NCBI GenBank assembly: GCA_027001895.1
Contig: JALTLP010000004.1
Location: 1-8,557 of the forward strand
Length of the DNA: 8,557 nucleotides
Direction of reading: 5' to 3'
Source of the DNA: Chromatiales bacterium
Lineage (GTDB): Bacteria; Pseudomonadota; Gammaproteobacteria; UBA6429; Thiohalophilaceae
Below are positions 1 to 5,678 of the stretch, piece by piece. Numbering within the stretch: position 1 is the stretch's first letter; the number at the start of each line of letters is the position of its first letter. The translations under genes were made by a program, and so were the position numbers. The notes under the pieces were generated by a model that saw only the letters and a program-made list of their open reading frames with translations, did no database searches and had not been told where the DNA came from.

Positions 1-950
1 TTGGCACCTGTTTCCTTCATTTCAAGCAAACCCCTGGCACCATCGTCACCCATACCCGTCAAAAGTACGCCAATTGCATTTGGCCCGACATTCTGCGCCA
101 CCGAACGAAACATAACATCCACACTGGGTTTGTGGCGATTAACACGTTCGCCGTTATTTAAGCGGCAAATATACTGAGCTCCGTTTCGCTCAACCAGTAA
201 GTGGTGACTGCCCGGTGCAATATATACATGGCCGGGCAGAATTTGCTGGCCATCTTTTGCCTCATAAACGGTCATTGCCGAAGCAGCATTCATACGTTCA
301 GCAAACGGGCCACTAAAAGCCTCGGGAATATGCTGGCTGATAACCATACCGGGCGAATCAGCAGGCATTTTAATGAGGACTTCTTTAATGGCCTCTGTTC
401 CACCGGTTGATGCACCAAGGGCAATAATTTTATCAGTTGTTTTAAAACGCTTAGGGGGCGCTTTTTTCTTGATAACACTGTCTGCCGAAAGCTTTTCTTC
501 AACCTGCATTTTTGCAGGTGCCGGAGATGAACTTGAAATTGCCGAAACATTTGCTTTTGATGCGGCCTTAACCTTGCCAATAATTTCTTCGGTATAATCT
601 TTGATAACTTCATTAACATCAAGTTTTGGTTTGGTAATAAAATCAATCGCACCGGCTTCGAGTGCATCGAGAGTAACGTCAGCCCCCTGCTCTGTTAAGG
701 TAGAAATCATTACAACCGGTAATGGATGTAAACGCATTAAATTACGTAAAAAAGTCACCCCGTCCATTTTTGGCATTTCTACATCGAGGGTAATAACATC
801 CGGTTTTAACTGTTTTATCTTGTCGCGTGCAATATAAGGGTCAGCGGCGGCACCGACGACCTCGATTTCTGAATCTGAGCCGAGTATTTCAGTTAACAGC
901 TTCCTGATTAAAGCAGAGTCATCAACAATTAATACTTTTATCTTACTCAT
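1..950 (-). CDS. cheB: CheB, protein-glutamate methylesterase/deamidase response regulator (3' end beyond window)
   Basis: CheB demethylates, and often deamidates, receptor glutamyl sites when phosphorylated by CheA, giving adaptation. The frame is open from ATG at 950 to the window edge and gives 316 residues plus two bases; complete CheBs usually have about 350-380, so only the end of the esterase domain is missing. Residues 1-120 are a receiver domain: acidic DD at 10-11, phospho-acceptor D56 in TLDVEMPKMDG, T84 region, and K107 in FITKPK. A charged, Ala/Ser-rich linker spans about 125-172. The methylesterase domain follows with the catalytic triad visible: S181 in GASTGG, H207 in SQHIPEAF and D303 in GMGDDGARG. 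It starts 21 bp after cheD. Ribosome-binding sequence is suboptimal: AGAGG lies 2 nt and AAAAGGA 12 nt upstream of the ATG. It is the last gene of the operon seen here. Confidence 0.97.
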   Translation of the reverse strand, partial: MSKIKVLIVDDSALIRKLLTEILGSDSEIEVVGAAADPYIARDKIKQLKPDVITLDVEMPKMDGVTFLRNLMRLHPLPVVMISTLTEQGADVTLDALEAGAIDFITKPKLDVNEVIKDYTEEIIGKVKAASKANVSAISSSSPAPAKMQVEEKLSADSVIKKKAPPKRFKTTDKIIALGASTGGTEAIKEVLIKMPADSPGMVISQHIPEAFSGPFAERMNAASAMTVYEAKDGQQILPGHVYIAPGSHHLLVERNGAQYICRLNNGERVNRHKPSVDVMFRSVAQNVGPNAIGVLLTGMGDDGARGLLEMKETGA

Positions 951-971
951 AACCTCTGGCAATCCTTTTGT

Positions 972-1616
972 TTAAAACAATTCGATATCATCCGACTCGA
1001 CTTTCTGTTTTTTCAGTTGCTCTCTGTAGGACGCTTCACGTCTTTCAAGTGTTTCATTATGAACTTTACGCAGTTTTTTCATCAGGGCGCGTCCTGTTTG
1101 CGGAAAGTAAATAATTTTTCTAGGATAGATATCACCAAGATCTTCGGTTACAACATTCAGATTTTCTATTTCGGCATAATGTTTAATAAACGCTATATTT
1201 TGTTCTCCCACATCAATATTGCTCATGGATGACAGTACTTTGCCACCACCGAATATTTTCATTTCCAGATTTTTCTTTAAGCCGCCTGCTTTTAAAATGG
1301 CATTAATTAACATTTCCATTGCATGGTTACCATATCGTGCAGATTCACTGACAGAATCATCTTTGGCTGACTTGTCCAACGGTAACATAAAATGGTTCAT
1401 GCCACCCACACCCAGCTTTACGTCACGAATACAGGCAGACACACAGGAGCCCAGTACGGTTGAGATAAGTTCATTATCTCTTGTTACATAAAATTCGCCG
1501 GGTAAGATTTTTGCAGCATCGACTTCATGAACACTGTCATAATACCGGTTGATATGTTCAAAACCTGGTAAGCATCGACCACGGTATTCACGTTGTTTTT
1601 TTAACACGCTAACCAT
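972..1616 (-). CDS. cheD: CheD, chemoreceptor glutamine deamidase
   Basis: CheD deamidates specific receptor glutamines to methylatable glutamates and in some bacteria also interacts with CheC or receptors directly. The 214-residue product has the family signature: catalytic cysteine C58 in LGSCVSAC and catalytic histidine H75 in GGMNHFMLP. The 17-residue Cys-His spacing equals that of Thermotoga CheD (C27/H44). The position of Thermotoga T21 appears to hold Ser52, a conservative change. The N-terminal extension with LPGFEHINRYYD and AAKILPGEFYVT is typical of proteobacterial CheDs and supports the ATG at 1616. The C-terminal tail is basic, then acidic, ending DDIELF. It starts 3 bp after the cheR stop (TAA CCC ATG) with AGG upstream, so translation is probably coupled to cheR. 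Likely substrate is the receptor encoded two genes upstream, for example the E716-Q717 pair in its signalling hairpin (inference). Confidence 0.96.
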   Translation of the reverse strand: MVSVLKKQREYRGRCLPGFEHINRYYDSVHEVDAAKILPGEFYVTRDNELISTVLGSCVSACIRDVKLGVGGMNHFMLPLDKSAKDDSVSESARYGNHAMEMLINAILKAGGLKKNLEMKIFGGGKVLSSMSNIDVGEQNIAFIKHYAEIENLNVVTEDLGDIYPRKIIYFPQTGRALMKKLRKVHNETLERREASYREQLKKQKVESDDIELF

Positions 1617-1619
1617 GGG

Positions 1620-2477
1620 TTACCTGATTTTCTGGTAAATAGTTTGTCCCAACAACTCAAATCGTGAACAGACTTTATGTAATGATTCAGAATGGCCAAT
1701 AAATAAATGCCCATTATCAGCAACCAGGTCTGCGTAACGATCAAATAACTCCCTTTGAGTATCCTTGTTAAAATAAATTACCACGTTACGACAAAACATA
1801 AAGTCAAACGGACCTCTCATTGGCCAGTCATCCATTAAATTAAGTTGTTTAAAGGTAATCATGTCACGCAGTTCCTGTGACATACGGATATGCCCTTCAT
1901 GTGCACCTTTGCCACGCTTAACCCACTTCTTTGCATGCTTTTTGTCTAAACCAGCGACCCGTTCTTCGGTATAAACACCGTCACTGGCGCGTTGTACCAT
2001 GTTGGTATCCAGATCGGTTGCCAGTATCTTTATATCCCAGCCATCCAGACTGGGAAAAACATCACGTATCGTCATTGCAATGGAATAAGGTTCTTCACCC
2101 GACGAACAACCGGCAGACCAGACACGAATACGCCGATCTGTTTTGCTTCGTTTTAATTCGGGCAAAACCTTGTTACGCAGATATTCAAAATGGTGTTTTT
2201 CTCGAAAAAAGGACGTTAAATTGGTTGTAATGGCATTGGTAAATTCAAGCAACTCGGTTTCATCACCGGATTTAAGTAAGGCAATATATTGTGAAAACTC
2301 GGTTAGGTTTAACTGCCGTAAGCGTCTTGCAAGTCGGCTGTAGACCATGTCATGCTTGGCATCTGACAGAACAATCCCTGTTCTGTCTGCAATAACATCA
2401 CTGATATATTTGAAGTCTCTTGCAGAAAATTCAAACTCACGATTATTTAATAATTGCTTATTGCTGGCAGCCCGCAC
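1620..2477 (-). CDS. cheR: CheR, SAM-dependent chemoreceptor glutamate methyltransferase
   Basis: CheR methylates receptor glutamates using S-adenosylmethionine, the counterpart of CheB. The product is 285 residues, almost exactly the length of E. coli CheR. An all-helical N-terminal domain (about 15-90) is followed by the Rossmann methyltransferase domain: SAM-binding motif IRVWSAGCSSGEEPYS at 117-132, acidic ATDLDTNM at 153-160, CRNVVIYF at 229-236 and GHSESL at 261-266. The start is GTG at 2477, directly after the TAA of the receptor gene (2478-2480), giving zero intergenic bases. The Shine-Dalgarno GGAAGAG lies 6 nt upstream inside the receptor's last codons. This tight coupling, and the WEEF-type pentapeptide on the receptor, suggest a receptor-tethered CheR of the Pseudomonas CheR2 or E. 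coli type; CheR's beta-subdomain would be the docking site (family knowledge, not tested here). Confidence 0.97.
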   Translation of the reverse strand: MRAASNKQLLNNREFEFSARDFKYISDVIADRTGIVLSDAKHDMVYSRLARRLRQLNLTEFSQYIALLKSGDETELLEFTNAITTNLTSFFREKHHFEYLRNKVLPELKRSKTDRRIRVWSAGCSSGEEPYSIAMTIRDVFPSLDGWDIKILATDLDTNMVQRASDGVYTEERVAGLDKKHAKKWVKRGKGAHEGHIRMSQELRDMITFKQLNLMDDWPMRGPFDFMFCRNVVIYFNKDTQRELFDRYADLVADNGHLFIGHSESLHKVCSRFELLGQTIYQKIR

Positions 2478-2495
2478 TTAGAACTCTTCCCACTC
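2478..2495 (-). other. C-terminal EWEEF pentapeptide (CheR docking motif) and stop codon of the receptor
   Basis: The last five codons spell E-W-E-E-F followed by TAA. It fits the xWxxF pattern of E. coli Tar/Tsr (NWETF) and the GWEEF of P. aeruginosa Aer2/McpB, which recruit CheR (and CheB in E. coli). A Pro/Ala linker of about 30 residues separates it from the coiled coil, as expected for a flexible tether. Binding to the adjacent CheR is inferred. Confidence 0.85.
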
Positions 2496-4922
2496 ATCAT
2501 CATTATTACTTGCTGCCTGACGACGTTTTGGAGCGGGTCGTGATGCAGCCGCCCGGGGAGCCGCAGCCGGTTTAGCTGGTGCTGTGGCTGCGGGAGCCTG
2601 CATCTGGTCAGCTTCACCCACATCAAAGAAGTCCATTAACTCGTTCATTGCCCTGGCCTGGTCGTTCATGGCCTCGCCTGCTGCAGCCGCTTCTTCTACC
2701 AATGCCGCATTTTGCTGAGTCATTTCATCCATACTGGTAATGGCTTTGTTTACTTCTTCAATACCGGAAGACTGTTCATCACTGGCTGCGGATATTTCTG
2801 AAATAATGTCGCTTACTTTCTTAACCGCATTGACGATTTCATCCAGTGTAGAACCTGACTCATCCACTAAACGTGAACCTTCTTCTACCTTTTCAACCGA
2901 GTCTTTAATTAAACCTTTAATTTCTTTTGCGGCTCCGGCTGAACGTTGTGCCAGGTTACGGACTTCACCGGCAACAACTGCAAAACCACGCCCCTGCTCA
3001 CCGGCACGCGCCGCTTCCACCGCAGCGTTTAATGCCAACAGGTTAGTCTGGAATGCTATCTCATCGATAACCCCAATAATATCAGCAATCTGTTTACTAC
3101 TGTCATTGATTGCAGACATTGCATTAACTGCATTACTTACAACCGAGCCACCTTTTTCTGCCTGGTCTCTCGCGGCTGCGGCAAGCTGGTTGGCCTGTCT
3201 TGCATTATCTGCATTTTGTTTAACGGTGGATGTCATTTCTTCCATGCTTGATGCGGTTTCTTCCAGCGAAGAGGCCTGCTCTTCCGTACGCTGGCTTAAA
3301 TCGGCATTACCCTGAGCAATTTCACCCGATGATGACTGTATGCTGTCTGCCGAACCACGAATCTCATTAACCATATTTAACAGGTTAGTAATCGACGAAT
3401 TGGTTGCATCTCGTAACTGTGCAAACTCACCGGAAAATTCACCGTCCATCGTCTGGGTTAAATCACCATCTGCAAGCGATCCCATAACTCGCTGGACTTC
3501 ACGAACAGGAGTTACAATAGAATCCATTAATTCATTCACACCTTCCCCCAATGACTTCATAAAGCCATTCAGATTTGATGTATCTATTCTTGCATCGAGT
3601 TCTCCCTGAACAGCATTATCGATTAAATTCTGTATCTGGCGTTCTGCATCTTTTTGCTCGGTAATATCGCGCCATTCCACCATATTACCCATCATATTAC
3701 CATCCGGGTCGGTAATCGCTGTAGCATTAACGCTAAATTCAAGCCCTGCCACTTTAATCTCTGCATTGGCTGGTAAATTTGCAGCATTACCCAGTAAAGA
3801 ACGTTGATGAGCCGGGTTTTTATGGAACTGATCAATACATTGACCAACCAGATTGTTTGCGTCAAAACCTGGATAAATACCGCGTAACTCAGCGGCACGG
3901 TTTGCCAGCATTTTTACAACTGATGGGTTAGCGTAAGTGATATTTAAATCGGTATCGCAAATCATTAAATTCGCGTCCGCACCATCAACTGCCGATTGTA
4001 AACGCGCTACTTCAAGTTCTTTCTGGCGTTGCTCGGTTACATCTGACCATTCGAGCGTATTACCAATATAGCTGCCATCCTTGTCCATGATAGCCGTTAC
4101 ATTAAGCGCAAACTTTAAAGGCCCGACTGAGATATCTGTTTGATAAGGCAGGTTAGCCGGGTTTGCCAGTAATGTACGCTGATGAGAAGGGTTCTTATGA
4201 AATGCATCAATATTTGAGCCAATTATCGCATCGGCTTTAAAACCCGGATAAATTGTTTGCAGTGTGGCTTCGTGCTTTCTTAGCAAATCAATGGTCGCTT
4301 GATTGGCATAGGTAATTTTAAAGTCACGGTCAATCATCATCATGGGTTGCATCGCTCCACCAACGGCTGATCGCAAGCGTGTTAACTCATGACGTTCATC
4401 TTCTGTTAAAGTAGTCTCACTCATTGTTGCTGACCTCGTTTCCTGATTAGTAGTCGCCTGGTTAGTCTCTGCCGAGTCATAACCGCCTAACATAACTTCT
4501 GCAATTGTCGTTAAAGCATGTTCCCATGCCGATTGAATTTGTTGTGTCCAGGCATCGCCTGCCATTTCTTTCATTACACCGATTAAAGTATTGGCCACTG
4601 CGGTATAATGTTCCGGTACCGCTCCATAACTTTGATGCTTCGCACCTAGCCCCTTTAGTGCATCACCCAACACATCAGGTTTGCGAATATTTGCCATGAC
4701 CAGTTTTAGTGCTGCCAGCAGTTTTTTCTGCTGCTCCTCAGGGGTTGTATTTTTGAACATTGGAACCACTGACGGATGTTGTTTAAATAACTCGCTGTAA
4801 AAATTAGCAACCAGCTCTTCTGCGCGAGGTGCCAACAAGTTGAAGCTGGACTCCAGTGTTTCTACATCCAGCCCCAGAGGGGATACATAGCCGGATTGTG
4901 TTGGCTCTGTCTGTGCGTTCAT
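2478..4922 (-). CDS. Soluble globin-PAS-PAS-HAMP methyl-accepting chemotaxis receptor with C-terminal EWEEF tether
   Basis: This 814-residue chemoreceptor has no hydrophobic membrane segment, so it should form cytoplasmic arrays. Domains in order: globin of Vitreoscilla-haemoglobin/flavohaemoglobin type (about 18-148; candidate B10 Tyr42, E7 Gln64, proximal F8 His96); two PAS domains (about 183-300 and 308-424), each with FHKNPxHQR; one certain and one probable HAMP unit (about 430-520); and a coiled-coil signalling hairpin with its tip near 621-672 (EIAFQTNLLALNAAVEAARAG). That resembles the 36-heptad class of E. coli Tar (by eye). Methylation-type sites are E554/E555, E561/E562 and E743/E744. 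A Pro/Ala-rich flexible linker (774-806) leads to EWEEF, a CheR/CheB docking pentapeptide. ATG at 4922 is preceded by AAGG at 9 nt. It most resembles Pseudomonas Aer2 in operon position and C-terminus, but its sensor is different. A haem gas sensor (O2, possibly NO) is inferred; the PAS ligand is unknown. Confidence 0.95.
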   Translation of the reverse strand: MNAQTEPTQSGYVSPLGLDVETLESSFNLLAPRAEELVANFYSELFKQHPSVVPMFKNTTPEEQQKKLLAALKLVMANIRKPDVLGDALKGLGAKHQSYGAVPEHYTAVANTLIGVMKEMAGDAWTQQIQSAWEHALTTIAEVMLGGYDSAETNQATTNQETRSATMSETTLTEDERHELTRLRSAVGGAMQPMMMIDRDFKITYANQATIDLLRKHEATLQTIYPGFKADAIIGSNIDAFHKNPSHQRTLLANPANLPYQTDISVGPLKFALNVTAIMDKDGSYIGNTLEWSDVTEQRQKELEVARLQSAVDGADANLMICDTDLNITYANPSVVKMLANRAAELRGIYPGFDANNLVGQCIDQFHKNPAHQRSLLGNAANLPANAEIKVAGLEFSVNATAITDPDGNMMGNMVEWRDITEQKDAERQIQNLIDNAVQGELDARIDTSNLNGFMKSLGEGVNELMDSIVTPVREVQRVMGSLADGDLTQTMDGEFSGEFAQLRDATNSSITNLLNMVNEIRGSADSIQSSSGEIAQGNADLSQRTEEQASSLEETASSMEEMTSTVKQNADNARQANQLAAAARDQAEKGGSVVSNAVNAMSAINDSSKQIADIIGVIDEIAFQTNLLALNAAVEAARAGEQGRGFAVVAGEVRNLAQRSAGAAKEIKGLIKDSVEKVEEGSRLVDESGSTLDEIVNAVKKVSDIISEISAASDEQSSGIEEVNKAITSMDEMTQQNAALVEEAAAAGEAMNDQARAMNELMDFFDVGEADQMQAPAATAPAKPAAAPRAAASRPAPKRRQAASNNDDEWEEF
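2484..2490 (-). promoter_or_regulatory. Shine-Dalgarno of cheR embedded in the receptor's terminal codons
   Basis: On the minus strand GGAAGAG lies 6 nt before the GTG of cheR. The same bases encode the Trp-Glu-Glu part of the C-terminal EWEEF of the upstream receptor, followed by TTC and TAA. This supports the GTG start and indicates translational coupling, because a ribosome terminating on mcp covers the cheR initiation site. Confidence 0.75.
3651..4376 (-). repeat. Tandem duplicated PAS domains in the receptor
   Basis: Two consecutive units of about 117-118 residues, offset by 125 residues, share the same landmarks: RLRSAVGGA or RLQSAVDGA at the start, ITYAN, a YPGF motif, FHKNPSHQR (241-249) or FHKNPAHQR (366-374), and EWSDVTEQ or EWRDITEQ at the end. 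They are diverged copies of one PAS type common in proteobacterial chemoreceptors, pointing to an internal duplication. The ligand or cofactor of this PAS type cannot be read from sequence. Confidence 0.85.
4473..4871 (-). other. Globin domain at the N-terminus of the receptor
   Basis: Residues about 18-150 align by eye with Vitreoscilla haemoglobin with at most a 2-residue gap: FYSELFKQHPSVVPMF matches FYKNLFAKHPEVRPLF, and AKHQSYGAVPEHY matches VKHCQAGVAAAHY. Tyr42 (B10), Gln64 (E7), His96 (F8) and Tyr106 correspond to Tyr29, Gln53, His85 and Tyr95. The position of Glu137, which pairs with Tyr95 in flavohaemoglobins, falls at Tyr148. There is no FAD/NAD reductase domain. This is not the longer protoglobin-type sensor domain found in HemAT-like receptors. 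Confidence 0.85.
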
Positions 4923-4945
4923 AATATTTTACCTTGTCTAATTTA

Positions 4946-4964
4946 CTGAATTATCAAAATTCAG
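4946..4964 (-). promoter_or_regulatory. Hairpin 3 in the STAS-receptor gap
   Basis: A perfect inverted repeat has 7-bp arms CTGAATT and AATTCAG around a 5-nt loop, 23 nt upstream of the receptor ATG. It is AT-rich and not followed by a U-run, so it does not look like an intrinsic terminator. It could affect mRNA stability or translation of the receptor. Confidence 0.4.
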
Positions 4965-4992
4965 ACTGATATAAACTGTTATCGTCACTTCA

Positions 4993-5007
4993 GGTTATTT
5001 CTTAACC
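4993..5007 (-). promoter_or_regulatory. Hairpin 2 in the STAS-receptor gap
   Basis: A perfect inverted repeat with 5-bp arms GGTTA and TAACC around the loop AGAAA on the transcribed strand. It directly abuts hairpin 1 with no base between them. It is weak alone and is reported because of the tandem arrangement. No U-tract follows. Confidence 0.3.
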
Positions 5008-5027
5008 CTGTTTACACTTATAAACAG
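5008..5027 (-). promoter_or_regulatory. Hairpin 1 in the STAS-receptor gap, just after the STAS gene
   Basis: A perfect inverted repeat has 7-bp arms CTGTTTA and TAAACAG around a 6-nt loop, beginning 6 bases after the STAS stop codon. A competing 4-bp pairing (CACT with AGTG) overlaps it. The position suits an mRNA-processing or 3'-end stability element, or a weak attenuator separating the ParA/STAS genes from the receptor gene. It lacks the GC-rich stem and U-run of a strong terminator. Confidence 0.4.
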
Positions 5028-5033
5028 TGATTA

Positions 5034-5678
5034 TTACTGTAAATTTAATGCATTCTGTAATCCCAGAAACCTGGCTGACTGTACCAGCGCATCGGAGGCA
5101 GACTGCCAGCTTACAGATGCACCGTACTTGTCAGCCTGTTGGAATACACAGGTTAATAACTGCAATGTTGATGCGTCGATACGCTCAACATCACTAGCGT
5201 CAAAAACCACATCGTTTTCCTTTAGCGTCTCGGAAACCTGCTTATGCAGTTCTGCTACCAGGGATATATCCTGAACACTGTTTAACTTGATAATTGAGTC
5301 AGTCACGGTTTTGTCCCCGGAGTCAGTAAGTTGTATTGGATCCGTACTTTGTACAGTATCAATCTGGTTTTGTTCTGTTTCAGGTTGCTGTGCTTCTTCA
5401 ACAGCAACATCTGTATTATTAGATAAAATCGTTTCTTTAGTGACAGTTGCTTTTTTACGGGCTGAAACTTTCTTCTTTGCAGCAGGTTTGCTGGCAACAG
5501 ATTTAGCAGCAACTTTCTTTTTGGCGGCCTTTTTCTTTGTTGCAGCCGTTTTAGTTGCTGCTTTTTTTGCGGCCTTCTTTTTGGCTTTCTTCTTTGTTTT
5601 TTTCTTTGCCGATGATTTACCATCATCTGGCGATAACCAGGCCAGAGGATCAAGCCCTATCATTGTTTTCTTGCTCAT
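5034..5678 (-). CDS. STAS-domain protein with lysine/alanine-rich histone-like N-terminal tail
   Basis: The 214-residue soluble protein has three parts. Residues 1-20 carry a short hydrophobic motif, GLDPLAWL (8-15). Residues 21-77 are a Lys/Ala tract with repeated AAKKK-like units, like histone H1 or bacterial nucleoid-protein tails. An acidic/Gln-Thr linker (about 81-125) leads to a STAS domain (about 126-214) containing VVFDASDVERIDASTLQLL. Ser170 aligns with the phosphorylated Ser58 of SpoIIAA (DSSGL versus DASTL). STAS domains act in partner switching and protein interaction. The ATG at 5678 overlaps the ParA stop as ATGA, so the two are translationally coupled and probably act together. 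I infer an adaptor: the tail binds nucleoid DNA or stimulates ParA's ATPase, as basic ParB N-termini do, while the STAS domain binds a chemotaxis protein. The exact family is not recognised and the function is unproven. Confidence 0.9.
   Translation of the reverse strand: MSKKTMIGLDPLAWLSPDDGKSSAKKKTKKKAKKKAAKKAATKTAATKKKAAKKKVAAKSVASKPAAKKKVSARKKATVTKETILSNNTDVAVEEAQQPETEQNQIDTVQSTDPIQLTDSGDKTVTDSIIKLNSVQDISLVAELHKQVSETLKENDVVFDASDVERIDASTLQLLTCVFQQADKYGASVSWQSASDALVQSARFLGLQNALNLQ
5448..5618 (-). repeat. Lys/Ala low-complexity coding tract
   Basis: Codons 21-77 of the STAS gene are almost only Lys and Ala, with a few Thr, Ser and Val, in irregular units such as AAKKK and AATKK. At DNA level this is a purine-rich minus strand (AAGAAA, AAAAAGG runs), prone to slippage and to length variation between strains. 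Confidence 0.8.

Noticed and set aside
290..667. Minus-strand 125-codon frame in another phase of cheB
   Set aside because: It overlaps the continuous CheB frame with its catalytic residues; the Leu/Pro/Lys/Arg-rich translation is typical of an out-of-phase reading.
972..990. C-terminal DDIELF of CheD as a second CheR-binding pentapeptide
   Set aside because: It lacks the essential Trp of the xWxxF motif; the resemblance to EWEEF is limited to acidic residues and a final Phe.
2740..3315. Plus-strand 191-codon frame rich in Ser/Ala opposite the receptor signalling domain
   Set aside because: It lies wholly antisense to the highly conserved MCP hairpin, has no recognisable motif, and is a composition shadow.
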